From: Mycobacterium bohemicum DSM 44277
GTDB taxonomy: Bacteria > Actinomycetota > Actinomycetes > Mycobacteriales > Mycobacteriaceae
DNA: 64,000 nt
Assembly (NCBI RefSeq): GCF_001053185.1
Contig: NZ_CSTD01000002.1
Span: 69,577 to 133,576, forward strand
Direction of reading: 5' to 3'
Position 1 is the stretch's first letter, and each line of letters begins with the position of its first letter. The translations under genes and the position numbers were made by a program. The notes under the pieces were generated by a model. The model ran no database searches, was not told the DNA's origin, and worked only from the letters and a program-made list of their open reading frames with translations. Shown here in pieces: positions 27,463 through 40,513 of this stretch.

Positions 27463-29343
27463 GTGCGGATCAGCCTCGGGATCAGCGTGGCCGTGGTCGC
27501 CGCGCTGTTCGCGTGGGGTGCCTGGCAGCGGCGCTGGATCGCCGACGACGGGCTGATCGTGCTTCGCACGGTCCGCAACCTGCTGGCCGGCAACGGGCCG
27601 GTGTTCAACGAGGGCGAGCGGGTGGAGGCGAACACCTCGACCGCGTGGACCTACCTGCTGTACGCGGGCAGCTGGGTCGGGGGGCCGATGCGGATGGAAT
27701 ATGTCGCGTTGGCGCTGGCCCTGACCCTTTCGGTGCTGGGGGTGGTGTTGCTCATGCTGGGCACCGGCCGGTTGTTCGCGCCCAGCCTGCGGGGCCGGCG
27801 GGCGATCATGCTGCCGGCCGGGGCGCTGGTCTACATCGCCCTGCCCCCGGCGCGCGACTTCGCCACGTCCGGACTCGAGAGCGGGCTGACGCTGGCCTAC
27901 CTGGGGCTGCTGTGGTGGATGATGGTCCGCTGGTCGCAGCCGGTGCGGGGCCGACCCGACGGCCGGGTGTTCACCGGTGCCCTGGCCTTCGTCGCCGGGT
28001 TCAGCGTGCTGGTCCGGCCCGAGCTGGCGCTGATGGGCGGGCTGGCGCTGGTCATGATGCTGATCGCGGCGCGCGGCTGGCGCCGCCGGGCGCTGATCGT
28101 GGTGGCCGGCGGCTTCCTGCCGGTGGCCTACCAGATCTTCCGCATGGGCTACTACGGGCTGCTGGTGCCGGGCACGGCCCTGGCCAAGGACGCGGCGGGC
28201 GACAAGTGGTCGCAGGGCATGGTCTACCTGTCGAACTTCGACGCGCCCTACGCGCTGTGGGTGCCGGTCCTGCTCTGCGTGCCGCTGGGGGTGCTGGCGC
28301 TGGCCGCGCGCCGGCGCCCGTCGTTCCTGCGGCCGATGCTGTCGCGCGACTACGGGCGCGCCGCCCGGGCCGTGCAGAGCCCGGCGGCCGTGGTGGCGTT
28401 CGTTCTGTTCAGCGGTCTGCTGCAGGCCCTCTACTGGATCCGCCAGGGCGGCGACTTCATGCACGGGCGGGTGCTGCTCGCGCCGCTGTTCTGTTTGCTG
28501 GCACCGGTCGCCGTGGTCCCCCTGTTGATCCCCGACGGCAAGGATTACTCACGGGAGACCGGTTATTGGGCGGCCGGGGCGGCGGGTGCGCTCTGGCTGG
28601 GGATCGCCGGATGGTCGCTGTGGGCGGCGAACTCGCCCGGGATGGGCGACGACGCCACCCGCGTCACCTATTCCGGCATCGTCGACGAGCGCCGCTTCTA
28701 CGCGCAGGCCACCGGCCAGGCGCACCCCCTGACGGCCGCCGACTACCTGGGGTACCCGCGGATGGCGGCCATCCTCACCGCCCTCGACAACACCCCCGAC
28801 GGCGCGTTGCTGCTGCCGTCCGGCAACTACACCCAGTGGGACCTGGTGCCGATGTTGCCGCCGCCCCCGGGCGGCGCGCCCAACGGCCAGCCGCCCGAAA
28901 AGCCGCAACACACAGTCTTTTTCACCAATCTCGGCATGGTCGGCATGAACGTCGGCCTCGATGTCAGGGTGATCGATCAAATCGGGTTGGCAAATCCGCT
29001 GGCCCAGCACACCGAGCGGCTGAAACACGGCCGCATCGGGCACGACAAGAACCTGTTCCCCGACTGGGTGATCGCCGACGGCCCGTGGGTGAAGTTGCCG
29101 CCGGGCATTCCGGGCTACCTGGACGCGAATTGGGTCGCCCAGGCGGTGGCGGCGTTGAAGTGTCCGGAGACCCAGGCGGTGCTCGCCTCGGTGCGGGCGC
29201 CGATGACCGCGCACCGGTTCGTCTCCAACTTCCTGCATGCGTACGAGTTCACCACCTACCGGATCGACCGCGTACCGCTCTACGAGCTGGCCAGGTGCGG
29301 GCTCCCGGTGCCCGAGACAATTCCGCCGCCCCCGCGCGAATGA
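27463..29343 (+). CDS. aftB: Terminal beta-(1-2) arabinofuranosyltransferase AftB
   Basis: A 626-residue GT-C membrane glycosyltransferase that caps arabinan chains with beta(1-2)-linked arabinofuranose, using decaprenylphosphoryl-arabinose. The early acidic motif is RRWIADDGLI, followed by GERVEANTSTAWTYL. Ten or so membrane segments come next, then a periplasmic C-terminal domain from about residue 400. The frame is open back into ubiA. I chose the GTG at 27463 because the length then equals M. tuberculosis AftB and the start VVRISL aligns. A TTG start just upstream of the ubiA stop would add about 38 residues. No ribosome site is clear. Confidence 0.92.
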   Translation: MRISLGISVAVVAALFAWGAWQRRWIADDGLIVLRTVRNLLAGNGPVFNEGERVEANTSTAWTYLLYAGSWVGGPMRMEYVALALALTLSVLGVVLLMLGTGRLFAPSLRGRRAIMLPAGALVYIALPPARDFATSGLESGLTLAYLGLLWWMMVRWSQPVRGRPDGRVFTGALAFVAGFSVLVRPELALMGGLALVMMLIAARGWRRRALIVVAGGFLPVAYQIFRMGYYGLLVPGTALAKDAAGDKWSQGMVYLSNFDAPYALWVPVLLCVPLGVLALAARRRPSFLRPMLSRDYGRAARAVQSPAAVVAFVLFSGLLQALYWIRQGGDFMHGRVLLAPLFCLLAPVAVVPLLIPDGKDYSRETGYWAAGAAGALWLGIAGWSLWAANSPGMGDDATRVTYSGIVDERRFYAQATGQAHPLTAADYLGYPRMAAILTALDNTPDGALLLPSGNYTQWDLVPMLPPPPGGAPNGQPPEKPQHTVFFTNLGMVGMNVGLDVRVIDQIGLANPLAQHTERLKHGRIGHDKNLFPDWVIADGPWVKLPPGIPGYLDANWVAQAVAALKCPETQAVLASVRAPMTAHRFVSNFLHAYEFTTYRIDRVPLYELARCGLPVPETIPPPPRE

Positions 29344-30770
<1,427 letters not shown>

Positions 30771-30788
30771 ACCCCGACAACGCAATCG

Positions 30789-30829
30789 ACGGCGGCGATC
30801 CCCACGGGGGTCGCCGCCGTTGGTTTGTC
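30789..30829 (+). terminator. Intrinsic terminator after fbpA
   Basis: Arms 30789-30803 and 30106-independent right arm 30107 are not needed here: the right arm runs from about 30806 to 30820 and pairs with the left through ACGGCGGCGA/TCGCCGCCGT, with one wobble in the stem and a two-base loop. TTGGTTTGT follows, giving a weak U-tract. It sits 19 bases after the fbpA stop and separates its transcript from fbpD. Confidence 0.75.
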
Positions 30830-30937
30830 GGCGCCCGGGCGCGGCAATCCGAGTGTGGCCCATTTCACTACCCGCGGGCCGGGGGCCGTGCGGCGCTGGC
30901 TAGTGTGCTGACAGCGACTAGACGATGGAGGGTGGAC

Positions 30938-31849
30938 ATGAGAGTCGTGCGGGGTATGTCGGCGCTGCTACGGGTGTTCTTCGTCACCGCCCTGGCGGTC
31001 GTTCTGGGCGGCCTGGCCGCCACCGGGGCCGCCGGCCCGGCCCGGGCGGCGGGCTACGAAAGCCTCATGGTTCCCTCCGCCGCCATGGGCCGCGACATCC
31101 CGGTGGCCTTCCTCGCCGGCGGCCCGCACGCGGTGTACCTGCTCGACCCGTTCGACGCCGCGCCGGACGTCAGCAACTGGGTCACCGTCGGCAACGCGAT
31201 GAACACCCTGGCCGGCAAGGGGATCTCGGTGGTCGCGCCCGCCGGCGGCGCCTACAGCATGTACACCAACTGGGAGCAGGACGGCAGCAAGCAGTGGGAC
31301 ACCTTCTTGTCCAGCGAGCTGCCGAACTGGCTGGCCGCCAACAAGGGCCTGGCGCCCGGCGGGCATGGGGCCGTCGGCGCCTCCCAGGGCGGTTACGCCG
31401 CGATGGCGCTGGCCGCCTTCCACCCCGACCGCTTCGGCTTCGCCGGCTCCCTGTCGGGCTTCCTCTACCCGTCGAGCACCAACTACAACGGTGCGATCCT
31501 GGCCGGCCTGCAGCAGTTCGGCGGCGTGGACGGCAACGGGATGTGGGGCGCCCCGCAGCTGGGCCGGTGGAAGTGGCACGACCCGTGGGTGCACGCCTCG
31601 CTGCTGGCCCAGAACAACACCCGCGTCTGGGTGTTCAGTCCCACCAACGACGGGGCCAGCGATCCCGCCGCGATGATCGGCCAGGCCGGCGCGGCGATGG
31701 GCAGCTCGCGCGAGTTCTACCAGCAGTACCGCAGCGTCGGCGGCCACAACGGCCACTTCGACTTCCCCGGCGGCGGCGACAACGGCTGGGGCTCGTGGTC
31801 GGGGCAGCTGGCCGCCATGTCGGGCGACATCGTCGGGGCCATCCGCTAG
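30938..31849 (+). CDS. fbpD: MPT51/FbpD, antigen 85-related secreted protein
   Basis: A 303-residue secreted antigen-85 paralogue with a signal peptide ending near ARA-AGYES. It binds fibronectin and carbohydrate in M. tuberculosis and is thought to lack mycolyltransferase activity. Here the nucleophile position reads GASQGG (Ser149), where the M. tuberculosis protein, as I recall it, has Ala. The catalytic Glu is missing from the SPTNDGASDP loop, and Asn or Trp replaces the His in DNGWGSW. Activity is therefore still unlikely. The ATG at 30938 follows GGAGGGTGG. TAGTGT at 30901-30906 is a possible -10. Confidence 0.95.
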   Translation: MRVVRGMSALLRVFFVTALAVVLGGLAATGAAGPARAAGYESLMVPSAAMGRDIPVAFLAGGPHAVYLLDPFDAAPDVSNWVTVGNAMNTLAGKGISVVAPAGGAYSMYTNWEQDGSKQWDTFLSSELPNWLAANKGLAPGGHGAVGASQGGYAAMALAAFHPDRFGFAGSLSGFLYPSSTNYNGAILAGLQQFGGVDGNGMWGAPQLGRWKWHDPWVHASLLAQNNTRVWVFSPTNDGASDPAAMIGQAGAAMGSSREFYQQYRSVGGHNGHFDFPGGGDNGWGSWSGQLAAMSGDIVGAIR

Positions 31850-31987
31850 CCCGGGGCGCCCAGCGGCGGGAAAGGCGCGCCGCGGCGAGCCGGTACCGTG
31901 TAGGCATGCAGCAGAGGCCCGAACGGCCGTGTGATCGCGCGGTGCGCAGGCAGTCGACCGACGCAGTGGCTCTGCCGGCGGGGGACC

Positions 31988-32995
31988 ATGGCCAGCAGCG
32001 CCCGTAAGCGGCACCGCACCCTCGCCTGGGTCGCCGCGCTCTCGGTGGCCGGCGTCCTGTTGCTGGTCATCGTGGCCGCGGTGGTGTTGCTGCGCACCCC
32101 GCAGTCGCCGCCCAGCGCGGTGCCGCCCGGGGTCCTGCCGCCGTCGTCGACGACCACCCACCCGCACAAGCCGCGGCCCGCTTCCCAGGACGCGTCGTGC
32201 CCCGACGTGCAGCTGCTCGCCATTCCCGGCACCTGGGAGTCCTCGCCGCAGGACGACCCGCTCAACCCGACGCAGTTCCCGAACGCGTTGCTGCACAGGG
32301 TGACCGGGCCGATCTCCCAGCAGTTCGGGCCGTCGCGGGTGCAGACGTACACCGTCCCCTACACCGCGCAGTTCCATAACCCGCTCAGCGGCGACACCCA
32401 GATGTCCTACAACGACAGTCGCGCGGAGGGTACCCGGGCGGCCGTCCAAGAGCTCACCGACATGAACACCAAGTGCCCCCTGACCAGCTACGTGATCGCG
32501 GGCTTCTCCCAGGGCGCGGTGATCGCCGGCGACATCGCCAGCGACATCGGCAACGGCCGCGGACCCGTCGACGACGACCTGGTGCTGGGTGTGACGCTGA
32601 TCGCGGACGGCCGCCGCCAGCAGGGCGTGGGCAACGACATCGGCCCCAACCCGCCGGGGCAGGGCGCGGAGGTCACGCTGCAGGAGGTGCCGGTGTTGTC
32701 GGGCCTCGGCCTGACCATGACGGGCGCCCGCCCGGGCGGTTTCGGCGCGCTCAACGGCAAGACCAACGAGATCTGCGCGACCGGGGATCTCATCTGCGCG
32801 GCGCCGGAGGAGGCCTTCAGCATCGCCAACCTGCCCGCCACCCTGAACACGCTGGCCGGGGGCGCCGGGCAGCCGGTGCACGCGCTGTACGCGACCACCC
32901 AGTGCTGGAGCCTGGACGGGCAACCGGCGACGGACTGGACCCTGAATTGGGCCCGTGGGCTCATCGAAAATGCGCCGCATCCGAAACATGGGTGA
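31988..32995 (+). CDS. Cutinase-like lipid esterase Culp6 (Rv3802c)
   Basis: A 335-residue cutinase-family serine hydrolase anchored by one N-terminal membrane segment (about 12-34), followed by a Pro-rich linker. The catalytic domain begins near [13 protein letters not shown], and the nucleophile elbow is GFSQGA (Ser174). The M. tuberculosis counterpart has phospholipase and thioesterase activity and is essential, probably for mycolate and envelope lipid turnover. The frame opens at 31931, but the ATG at 31988 gives the family start [10 protein letters not shown]. It lies between the mycolyltransferase genes and fadD32, within the mycolate assembly cluster. Confidence 0.93.
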   Translation: MASSARKRHRTLAWVAALSVAGVLLLVIVAAVVLLRTPQSPPSAVPPGVLPPSSTTTHPHKPRPASQDASCPDVQLLAIPGTWESSPQDDPLNPTQFPNALLHRVTGPISQQFGPSRVQTYTVPYTAQFHNPLSGDTQMSYNDSRAEGTRAAVQELTDMNTKCPLTSYVIAGFSQGAVIAGDIASDIGNGRGPVDDDLVLGVTLIADGRRQQGVGNDIGPNPPGQGAEVTLQEVPVLSGLGLTMTGARPGGFGALNGKTNEICATGDLICAAPEEAFSIANLPATLNTLAGGAGQPVHALYATTQCWSLDGQPATDWTLNWARGLIENAPHPKHG

Positions 32996-33245
32996 CATGG
33001 CCGGTGGCTACCGGCTTGCCGCGCGCGATCGGCGGTACCTTGTGATTTGGTCTGCCACGCGGCGCCCCGTAACATTAAGAGAAAATTAAGAGCAGTCAGA
33101 AGTCGTCGTTGGCCCGAACGGGGTCGAAGCTGGCCGGGGCCGGTGCTCACCAACGTGTACCGTGCGAGGGCCGGCCGCGCGTGGAGGTAACCGTCGGCCC
33201 CTCCAACTGGAGCCGACACCAAATCTGTTGTGACAGGAGAGCGGC
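32996..33245 (+). promoter_or_regulatory. fadD32 operon leader with 11-base-period direct repeats
   Basis: This 250-base gap has an AT-rich patch with ATTAAGAG at 33074-33081 and again at 33085-33092, a period of 11 bases or one helical turn. TAACAT at 33070-33075 fits TANNNT. Repeats with this period are the usual target of OmpR-type winged-helix regulators. It lies about 155 bases before the fadD32 start and is likely the main promoter of fadD32-pks13-accD4. Confidence 0.5.
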
Positions 33246-35138
33246 ATGGCGTACCACAACCCGTTCATCGTGAATGGAAAAATCAGGTTCCCGGATAACA
33301 CCAACCTGGTTCGTCACGTTGAGAAGTGGGCGAGGGTTCGTGGCGACAAGCTGGCCTACCGATTCCTGGACTTCTCCACCGAGCGCGACGGTGTGGCCCG
33401 CGACATCGTGTGGTCCCAATTCAGCGTGCGCAACCGGGCCGTCGGGGCGCGCCTGCAGCAGGTGACCAAGCCCGGCGACCGCATCGCCATCCTGTGCCCG
33501 CAGAACCTGGACTACCTGAACTCGTTCTTCGGCGCCCTGTACTCGGGCCGGATCGCGGTCCCGCTGTTCGACCCGGCCGAACCGGGCCACGTCGGCCGGT
33601 TGCACGCGGTGCTCGACGACTGCACCCCGTCGACGATCCTGACCACCACCGAATCGGCCGAGGGGGTGCGCAAGTTCATCCGCGCCCGTGCGGCCAGGGA
33701 GCGGCCCCGCGTGATCGCCGTCGACGCGGTGCCCGACGAGGTCGCTTCCACCTGGCAGGAGCCCGAGGCCGACGAGAGCACCATCGCCTACCTGCAGTAC
33801 ACCTCCGGCTCCACCCGCACCCCCACCGGCGTGCAGATCACCCACCTCAGCCTGCCGACCAACGTGCTGCAGGTGCTCAACGCGCTGGAGGGCACCGAGG
33901 GCGACCGCGGCTGCATGTGGCTGCCGTTCTTCCACGACATGGGCCTCATCACGGCGCTGCTGTCTTCGGTGCTGGGCCACAACTTCACCTTCATGACGCC
34001 CGCCGCGTTCGTGCGCCGGCCCGGCCGCTGGATCCGCGAGCTCGCGCGCAAGCCCGGCGAGACCGGCGGGGTGTTCTCGGCCGCGCCGAACTTCGCGTTC
34101 GAGCACGCCGCCGTGCGCGGCCTGCCCCGCGACGACGAGCCACCCCTGGACCTGAGCAACGTCAAGGGCATCCTCAACGGCAGCGAGCCGGTCAGCCCGG
34201 CGTCGATGCGCAAGTTCTACGAGGCGTTCGCGCCCTACGGCCTCAAGGAGGAGGCGATCAAGCCGTCCTACGGCCTGGCCGAGGCGACGCTGTTCGTGTC
34301 GACCACCCCGATGGACGAGAAGCCGCGGGTCATCCACGTCGACCGCGACGAGCTGAACAACGGGCGCTTCGTCCAGGTGCCCGCCGACGCGCCGAAGGCC
34401 GTCGCGCAGGTTTCCGCCGGCAAGGTCGGGGTGGACGAGTGGGCGGTGATCGTCGACGCCGACTCGGCCAGCGAGCTGCCCGACGGACAGATCGGCGAGA
34501 TCTGGCTGCACGGCAAGAACCTGGGCGTCGGCTACTGGGGCAAGGAAGAGGAGACCACCGAGGTCTTCCGGAACATCCTCAAGTCGCGAATCAGCGAGTC
34601 GCACGCCGAGGGCGCCGCCGATGACGGCCTGTGGGTGCGCACCGGCGACTACGGCACCTACCACGACGGGCACCTCTATATTGCGGGCCGGATCAAGGAC
34701 CTGGTCATCATCGACGGCCGCAACCACTACCCGCAGGACCTCGAGTACACCGCGCAGGAGTCGACCAAGGCGTTGCGGGTCGGCTACGTGGCCGCCTTCT
34801 CTGTCCCGGCCAACCAGCTGCCGCAGGTGGTGTTCGACAACCCGCACGCGGGCCTGAAGTTCGACCCCGAGGACGCCTCCGAGCAGCTGGTGATCGTCGG
34901 TGAGCGGGCCCCCGGGACGCACAAGCTCGACTATCAGCCCATCGCCGACGACATCCGGGCCGCCATCGCCGTCGGCCACGGCGTGACCGTGCGCGACGTG
35001 CTGCTGGTGCAGGCCGGGACGATTCCGCGCACCTCCAGCGGCAAGATCGGCCGCCGCGCATGCCGCGCCGCCTACATCGACGGCAGCCTGCGAAGCGGCA
35101 TCGCCTCTCCGACGGTCTTCGCCACCGACTCCGACTGA
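33246..35138 (+). CDS. fadD32: Long-chain fatty acyl-AMP ligase FadD32
   Basis: A 630-residue acyl-AMP ligase that activates meromycolic acid with ATP and loads it on the N-terminal carrier domain of Pks13. The AMP-binding loop is [11 protein letters not shown] near residue 185. GLAEATLF and the hinge region with TGDYG and [18 protein letters not shown] follow. It contains the insertion typical of FAALs that prevents CoA ligation. Length matches Rv3801c (637). The ATG follows AGGAGA. It heads an operon with pks13, which starts 11 bases after its stop, and accD4. Confidence 0.97.
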   Translation: MAYHNPFIVNGKIRFPDNTNLVRHVEKWARVRGDKLAYRFLDFSTERDGVARDIVWSQFSVRNRAVGARLQQVTKPGDRIAILCPQNLDYLNSFFGALYSGRIAVPLFDPAEPGHVGRLHAVLDDCTPSTILTTTESAEGVRKFIRARAARERPRVIAVDAVPDEVASTWQEPEADESTIAYLQYTSGSTRTPTGVQITHLSLPTNVLQVLNALEGTEGDRGCMWLPFFHDMGLITALLSSVLGHNFTFMTPAAFVRRPGRWIRELARKPGETGGVFSAAPNFAFEHAAVRGLPRDDEPPLDLSNVKGILNGSEPVSPASMRKFYEAFAPYGLKEEAIKPSYGLAEATLFVSTTPMDEKPRVIHVDRDELNNGRFVQVPADAPKAVAQVSAGKVGVDEWAVIVDADSASELPDGQIGEIWLHGKNLGVGYWGKEEETTEVFRNILKSRISESHAEGAADDGLWVRTGDYGTYHDGHLYIAGRIKDLVIIDGRNHYPQDLEYTAQESTKALRVGYVAAFSVPANQLPQVVFDNPHAGLKFDPEDASEQLVIVGERAPGTHKLDYQPIADDIRAAIAVGHGVTVRDVLLVQAGTIPRTSSGKIGRRACRAAYIDGSLRSGIASPTVFATDSD

Positions 35139-35149
35139 AGCCGGGAACC

Positions 35150-38100
35150 ATGTCCGACACAGAACCTGACACCAACCCCGAAAACCCCGCGCCCGCCGAC
35201 GGCGAGTCCCCCGGCGCGGACGTCCCCGCCAAAAAGACCGACATGACGATGACGGTCCCCGAGATGCGGCAGTGGCTGCGCAACTGGGTGGGCAACGCCG
35301 TCGGGAAGTCGCCCGACGAGATCGACGAGTCGGTGCCGATGGTCGAGCTCGGCCTGGCCTCGCGCGACGCCGTGGCGATGGCCGCCGACATCGAGGACCT
35401 GACCGGTGTCACCCTGTCGGTCGCGGTGGCCTTCCAGCATCCGACCATCGAATCGCTGGCCACCCGCATCATCGAGGGCGAGCCCGAGCCGGCCCCCGAC
35501 GCGTACGGCGCCGACATCGTCGACTGGACCCGCAAGGGCCCCGCCGAACGGGTCGACATCGCGATCGTCGGGCTGGCCACCCGCCTGCCCGGCGACATGA
35601 ACACCCCCGACGAGACCTGGCGGGCGCTCATGGAGGGCCGCGACGCCATCACCGACCTGCCGGAGGGGCGCTGGGAGGAGTTCCTCGAGGAGCCGCGGCT
35701 GGCCGAACGGCTGGCCAAGGCCCGCACCCGCGGCGGCTACCTGAAGGACATCAAGGGCTTCGACTCCGAGTTCTTCGCCGTGGCCAAGACCGAGGCCGAC
35801 AACATCGACCCGCAACAGCGGATCGCGCTGGAGCTGACCTGGGAGGCGCTCGAGCAGGCGCGCATCCCGGCGTCGAGCCTGCGCGGCAAGTCCGTCGGCG
35901 TGTACGTCGGCGTCTCCAACAACGACTACAGCTTTCTGGCCGTCTCCGATCCGACCGTCGCGCACCCGTATGCGATCACCGGGACGGCCACGTCGATCAT
36001 CGCCAACCGGGTGTCCTACTTCTACGACTTCCGCGGCCCGTCGGTCGCGGTGGACACCGCGTGCTCGAGTTCGCTGGTGGCCATGCACCAGGCGGTCCAG
36101 GCGCTGCGCAACGGCGAGTGCGACGCGGCGGTGGCCGGCGGCGTCAACGCCCTGATCACCCCCGTGGTGACGCTCGGCTTCGACGAGATCGGCCAGGTGC
36201 TGTCCCCCGACGGCCGGATCAAGTCGTTCTCCTCGGACGCCGACGGCTACACCCGCTCCGAGGGCGGCGGCATGCTGGTCCTCAAGCGGGTCGACGACGC
36301 CCGGCGCGACGGGGACCAGATTTTGGCCGTCATCGCCGGCAGCGCGGTCAACCACGACGGCCGGTCCAACGGCCTGATCGCGCCCAACCAGGACGCGCAG
36401 GCCGACGTGCTGCGCCGGGCCTACAAGGACGCCGGGATCGACCCGCGCAACGTCGACTACATCGAGGCGCACGGCACCGGGACCGTGCTGGGCGACCCGA
36501 TCGAGGCCGAGGCGCTGGGCCGCGTCGTGGGCAAGGGCCGCCCGGCCGACCGGCCGGCGCTGCTGGGCGCGGTGAAAACCAATGTCGGACACCTGGAGTC
36601 GGCCGCCGGCGCGGCCAGCATGGCCAAGGTGGTGCTGGCGCTGCAGCACGACAAGCTGCCGCCGTCGATCAACTTCGCCGGGCCCAGCCCCTACATCGAC
36701 TTCGACGCGATGCGCCTGAAGGTGATCGACCAGCCCACCGACTGGCCGCGTTACGGCGGCTACGCGCTGGCCGGGGTGTCGAGCTTCGGCTTCGGCGGCG
36801 CCAACGCACACCTGGTGGTCCGCGAGGTGCTGCCCCGCGACGTCATCGAACGCGAGCCCGAGCCCGAGGCGAAGCACGCCGAACCGGCCGAAATCGCAAC
36901 GCCCGACGCGCATTCGGTGCAGTTCGACGACTTCGGCAACGTCATCACCGACACCGCCCCCGGCTTGGGCGAGGACGACGAACCCGAACTGCCGGGCCTG
37001 ACGGAAGAGGCCCTGCGGCTCAAGGAACTCGCGCTCGAAGAGCTTGCGGCGCAAGAGGATTCAGACGAAGCCGGCGAGCCGCTGATCCCGCTCGTGGTCT
37101 CGGCGTTCCTGACGTCGCGCAAGAAGGCCGCCGCCGCCGAGCTGGCCGACTGGATGGAAAGCCCCGAAGGCCAGGCGTCCTCGCTGGAGTCGATCGGGCG
37201 GTCGTTGTCGCGGCGCAACCACGGCCGCTCGCGCGCGGTGGTGCTGGCCCGCGACCACAAGGAGGCCGTCGCGGGCCTGCGGGCGATCGCCGAGGGCAAG
37301 CAGCGTCCCGGCGTGTTCAGCGTCGACGGCCCGGTGACCAGCGGGCCCGTCTGGGTGCTGGCCGGCTTCGGCGCCCAGCACCGCAGGATGGGCAAGAGCC
37401 TGTACCTGCGCAACCCGGTGTTCGCCGAGTGGATCGAAAAGGTCGACGCCCTGGTCCAGGACGAGCTGGGGTACTCGGTGCTCGAGCTGATCCTGGACGA
37501 CTCGCAGGACTACGGCATCGAGACCACCCAGGTCACCATCTTCGCGATCCAGATCGCGCTGGGGGAGTTGCTCAAGCACCACGGCGCCAAGCCCGCCGCG
37601 GTGGTCGGCCAGTCGCTGGGCGAGGCCGCCTGCGCCTACTTCTCCGGCGGGCTGTCGCTGCGCGACGCCACCCGGACCATCTGCTCGCGCTCGCACCTGA
37701 TGGGCGAGGGCGAGGCGATGCTCTTCGGCGAGTACATCCGGCTGATGGCGCTGGTGGAGTACTCGGCCGAGGAGATCAAGACGGTGTTCGCCGACTTCCC
37801 CGACCTCGAGGTGTGCGTCTACGCCGCCCCCACCCAGACGGTCATCGGGGGCCCGCCCGAGCAGGTGGACGCGATCATCGCGCGCGCGGAAGCCGAGGGC
37901 AAGTTCGCCCGCAAGTTCCAGACCAAGGGCGCCAGCCACACCACGCAGATGGATCCGCTGCTCGGCGAGCTGGCCGCCGAACTGCAGGGCATCAAGGCGA
38001 TGAGCCCCACCGTCGGGATTTACTCGACGGTGCACGAGGGCACCTACATCAAGCCCGGCAGCGAGCCGATCCACGACGTCGACTACTGGAAGAAGGGGCT

Positions 38101-40513
38101 GCGCCACAGCGTCTACTTCACCCACGGCATCCGCAACGCCGTCGACAGCGGCCACACCACGTTCCTTGAGCTGGCGCCCAACCCGGTCGCCCTGATGCAG
38201 GTGGGGCTGACCACGGCGGCGGCCGGCCTGCACGACGCGCAGCTGATCCCGACGCTGGCCCGCAAGCAGGACGAGGTCGAGTCGATGGTCTCGACCATGG
38301 CGCAGCTCTACGTCTATGGCCACGACCTCGACATCTGGACGCTGTTCAGCCGCGCCACCGGCCCCAGCGACTACGCGAACATCCCGCCCACCCGGTTCAA
38401 GCGCAAGGACCACTGGCTGGACGTGCACTTCTCGCACGGCAGCAGCTCGGTGATCATGCCGGGCAACCACGTCGCGCTGCCCGACGGCCGCCACGTCTGG
38501 GAGTACAACCCCCGCGGCCTGGCGGACCTGGCGGCGTTGGTGAAAACCGCTGCGGCCGAGGTGCTTCCCGACGCCCAGCTGACGGCGGCCGAACAGCGCG
38601 CCGTGCCCGGCGAGGGCGCCCGGCTGGTGACCACGCTGACCCGCCACCCCGGCGGGGCCTCGGTCCAGGTGCACGCCCGCATCGACGAATCCTTCACGCT
38701 GGTCTACGACGCGCTGGTCACCAGGTCCGGCTCGGAGTCGGTGCTGCCGGCGGCCGTCGGGGCGGGGGCGGCGATCGCGGCGGCGCCGCTCACCCCGGAA
38801 GCGCCGGCCGCCGAGGAGCCCGAGGCCGACACGCTGTCGGACAGCCTGACCAACCGCTACTTCTCGGCCAGCATGGGCAAGTGGTCGCCGGACTCGGGTG
38901 AGACCATCGCCGAGCGGCTGGGCCTGATCGTCGGCTCGGCCATGGGGTACGAGCCCGAGGACCTGCCCTGGGAGGTGCCGCTGATCGAGCTCGGCCTGGA
39001 CTCGCTGATGGCGGTGCGGATCAAGAACCGCGTCGAGTACGACTTCGACCTGCCGCCGATCCAGTTGCAGGCCGTGCGCGACGCCAACCTGTACAACGTC
39101 GAGAAGCTGATCGAGTACGCGGTCGAGCACCGCGACGAGGTCGAGCAGCTGCACGAGTACCAGCAGACGCAGACCGCCGAGGAGATCGCCCGGCTGCAGG
39201 CCGAAATGGTCAGCGGCGCAACGCCTTCCACCGTCACGGCCCCGGCGCCCGACCCGCTGGGGGCACCTCCCGCTCGCGGGGGAGCCGAGCCCGAGACCCA
39301 ACCGGCCCCGGGCGCGGACGGCCCCGCGGTCAATGGCGGACCCAACGGCGCCGCGCGCCCGGACCTCAAGGGTGCCGCCGACGCGCTCAACTCCGAGGCG
39401 GTCGCCAAGGCGCTGAGCTCCGACGTGCCGCCGCGCGACGCGGCCGAACGGGTCACCTTCGCCACCTGGGCGATCGTCACCGGCAAGTCCCCGGGCGGCA
39501 TCTTCAACCCGCTGCCCAAGCTGGACGACGACACCGCGGCCAAGATGGCGCAGCGGCTGGCCGAGCGCGCCGAAGGCCCGATCACCGTCGAGGACGTCGT
39601 CACGTCGGAGAACATCGAGGCGCTCGCCGACAAGGTGCGGGGCTACCTCGAGGCCGGCGTGGTCGACGGGTTCGTCCGGACGCTGCGTGCGCGACCCGAG
39701 GGCAGCTCCAAGCCGCCCGTGTTCGTCTTCCACCCCGCCGGCGGTTCGACGGTGGTCTACGAGCCGCTGCTGGCCCGGCTGCCGGCCGACACCCCGATGT
39801 ACGGCTTGGAGCGGGTCGAGGGCTCGATCGAGGAGCGCGCGGCGCAGTACGTGCCGAAGCTGATCGAGATGCAGGGCGACGGGCCCTACATCCTGGCCGG
39901 CTGGTCGCTGGGCGGGGTGCTGGCCTATGCCTGCGCGATCGGGCTCAAGCGTCTCGGCAAGGACGTCGCATGGGTGGGGCTCATCGACGCCGTCCGCGCC
40001 GGCGAGGAGGTTCCGCAGACCAAGGAGGAGATCCGCAAGCGCTGGGACCGCTACGCGCGGTTCGCCGAGCGGACCTTCAACGTCACCATTCCCGAGATCC
40101 CGTACGAGCACCTCGAGCAGCTCGACGATGAGGGCCAGATCCGGTTCGTGCTCGACGCGGTCAGCCAGAGCGGCGTGCAGATCCCGGCCGGGATCATCGA
40201 GCACCAGCGCACGTCGTACCTGGACAACCGGGCCATCGACACCGCCGAGATCCAGCCGTACGACGGGCACGTCACGCTGTACATGGCCGATCGCTACCAT
40301 GACGACGCGATCATGTTCGAGCCGCGGTACGCCGTTCGCAAGCCGGACGGCGGGTGGGGTGAGTACGTGTCCGACCTCGAGGTAGTGCCGATCGGTGGGG
40401 AGCACATCCAGGCCATCGACGAGCCCTACATCGCCAAGGTCGGGGCGCACATGACCCAGGCGCTCAGCGCGATCCAGGCAGAGCACAGCACAACGAGCGA
40501 GGTGGGCAAGTAG
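35150..40513 (+). CDS. pks13: Polyketide synthase Pks13, final mycolic acid condensase
   Basis: A 1787-residue single-module synthase that condenses meromycoloyl and carboxyacyl chains to alpha-alkyl beta-keto acids and passes them to trehalose. Domains in order are: N-terminal carrier with GLASRD (Ser71), ketosynthase with DTACSSS (Cys305), acyltransferase with GQSLGEA (Ser822), second carrier with GLDSLM (Ser1285), and thioesterase with GWSLGG (Ser1586). It is about 50 residues longer than the M. tuberculosis protein. The extra length lies at the N-terminus and in the linker after the second carrier, which holds a palindromic insertion. The frame opens at 35060, inside fadD32; ATG 35150 gives MSDTEPD. 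Confidence 0.97.
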   Translation: MSDTEPDTNPENPAPADGESPGADVPAKKTDMTMTVPEMRQWLRNWVGNAVGKSPDEIDESVPMVELGLASRDAVAMAADIEDLTGVTLSVAVAFQHPTIESLATRIIEGEPEPAPDAYGADIVDWTRKGPAERVDIAIVGLATRLPGDMNTPDETWRALMEGRDAITDLPEGRWEEFLEEPRLAERLAKARTRGGYLKDIKGFDSEFFAVAKTEADNIDPQQRIALELTWEALEQARIPASSLRGKSVGVYVGVSNNDYSFLAVSDPTVAHPYAITGTATSIIANRVSYFYDFRGPSVAVDTACSSSLVAMHQAVQALRNGECDAAVAGGVNALITPVVTLGFDEIGQVLSPDGRIKSFSSDADGYTRSEGGGMLVLKRVDDARRDGDQILAVIAGSAVNHDGRSNGLIAPNQDAQADVLRRAYKDAGIDPRNVDYIEAHGTGTVLGDPIEAEALGRVVGKGRPADRPALLGAVKTNVGHLESAAGAASMAKVVLALQHDKLPPSINFAGPSPYIDFDAMRLKVIDQPTDWPRYGGYALAGVSSFGFGGANAHLVVREVLPRDVIEREPEPEAKHAEPAEIATPDAHSVQFDDFGNVITDTAPGLGEDDEPELPGLTEEALRLKELALEELAAQEDSDEAGEPLIPLVVSAFLTSRKKAAAAELADWMESPEGQASSLESIGRSLSRRNHGRSRAVVLARDHKEAVAGLRAIAEGKQRPGVFSVDGPVTSGPVWVLAGFGAQHRRMGKSLYLRNPVFAEWIEKVDALVQDELGYSVLELILDDSQDYGIETTQVTIFAIQIALGELLKHHGAKPAAVVGQSLGEAACAYFSGGLSLRDATRTICSRSHLMGEGEAMLFGEYIRLMALVEYSAEEIKTVFADFPDLEVCVYAAPTQTVIGGPPEQVDAIIARAEAEGKFARKFQTKGASHTTQMDPLLGELAAELQGIKAMSPTVGIYSTVHEGTYIKPGSEPIHDVDYWKKGLRHSVYFTHGIRNAVDSGHTTFLELAPNPVALMQVGLTTAAAGLHDAQLIPTLARKQDEVESMVSTMAQLYVYGHDLDIWTLFSRATGPSDYANIPPTRFKRKDHWLDVHFSHGSSSVIMPGNHVALPDGRHVWEYNPRGLADLAALVKTAAAEVLPDAQLTAAEQRAVPGEGARLVTTLTRHPGGASVQVHARIDESFTLVYDALVTRSGSESVLPAAVGAGAAIAAAPLTPEAPAAEEPEADTLSDSLTNRYFSASMGKWSPDSGETIAERLGLIVGSAMGYEPEDLPWEVPLIELGLDSLMAVRIKNRVEYDFDLPPIQLQAVRDANLYNVEKLIEYAVEHRDEVEQLHEYQQTQTAEEIARLQAEMVSGATPSTVTAPAPDPLGAPPARGGAEPETQPAPGADGPAVNGGPNGAARPDLKGAADALNSEAVAKALSSDVPPRDAAERVTFATWAIVTGKSPGGIFNPLPKLDDDTAAKMAQRLAERAEGPITVEDVVTSENIEALADKVRGYLEAGVVDGFVRTLRARPEGSSKPPVFVFHPAGGSTVVYEPLLARLPADTPMYGLERVEGSIEERAAQYVPKLIEMQGDGPYILAGWSLGGVLAYACAIGLKRLGKDVAWVGLIDAVRAGEEVPQTKEEIRKRWDRYARFAERTFNVTIPEIPYEHLEQLDDEGQIRFVLDAVSQSGVQIPAGIIEHQRTSYLDNRAIDTAEIQPYDGHVTLYMADRYHDDAIMFEPRYAVRKPDGGWGEYVSDLEVVPIGGEHIQAIDEPYIAKVGAHMTQALSAIQAEHSTTSEVGK
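39258..39291. repeat. In-frame palindromic insertion in the pks13 linker
   Basis: The segment contains CTCCCGC (39267-39273), a two-base loop and GCGGGGGAG (39276-39284), a near-perfect hairpin. It encodes GAPPARGG between the second carrier and thioesterase domains. Similar short GC palindromes inserted in frame recur in mycobacterial genes, so I suspect a dispersed element. Confidence 0.45.

Noticed and set aside
33060..33095. An insertion-sequence remnant at the AT-rich patch before fadD32
   Set aside because: No terminal inverted repeats or transposase fragments were found. The 11-base period suits a binding site better.
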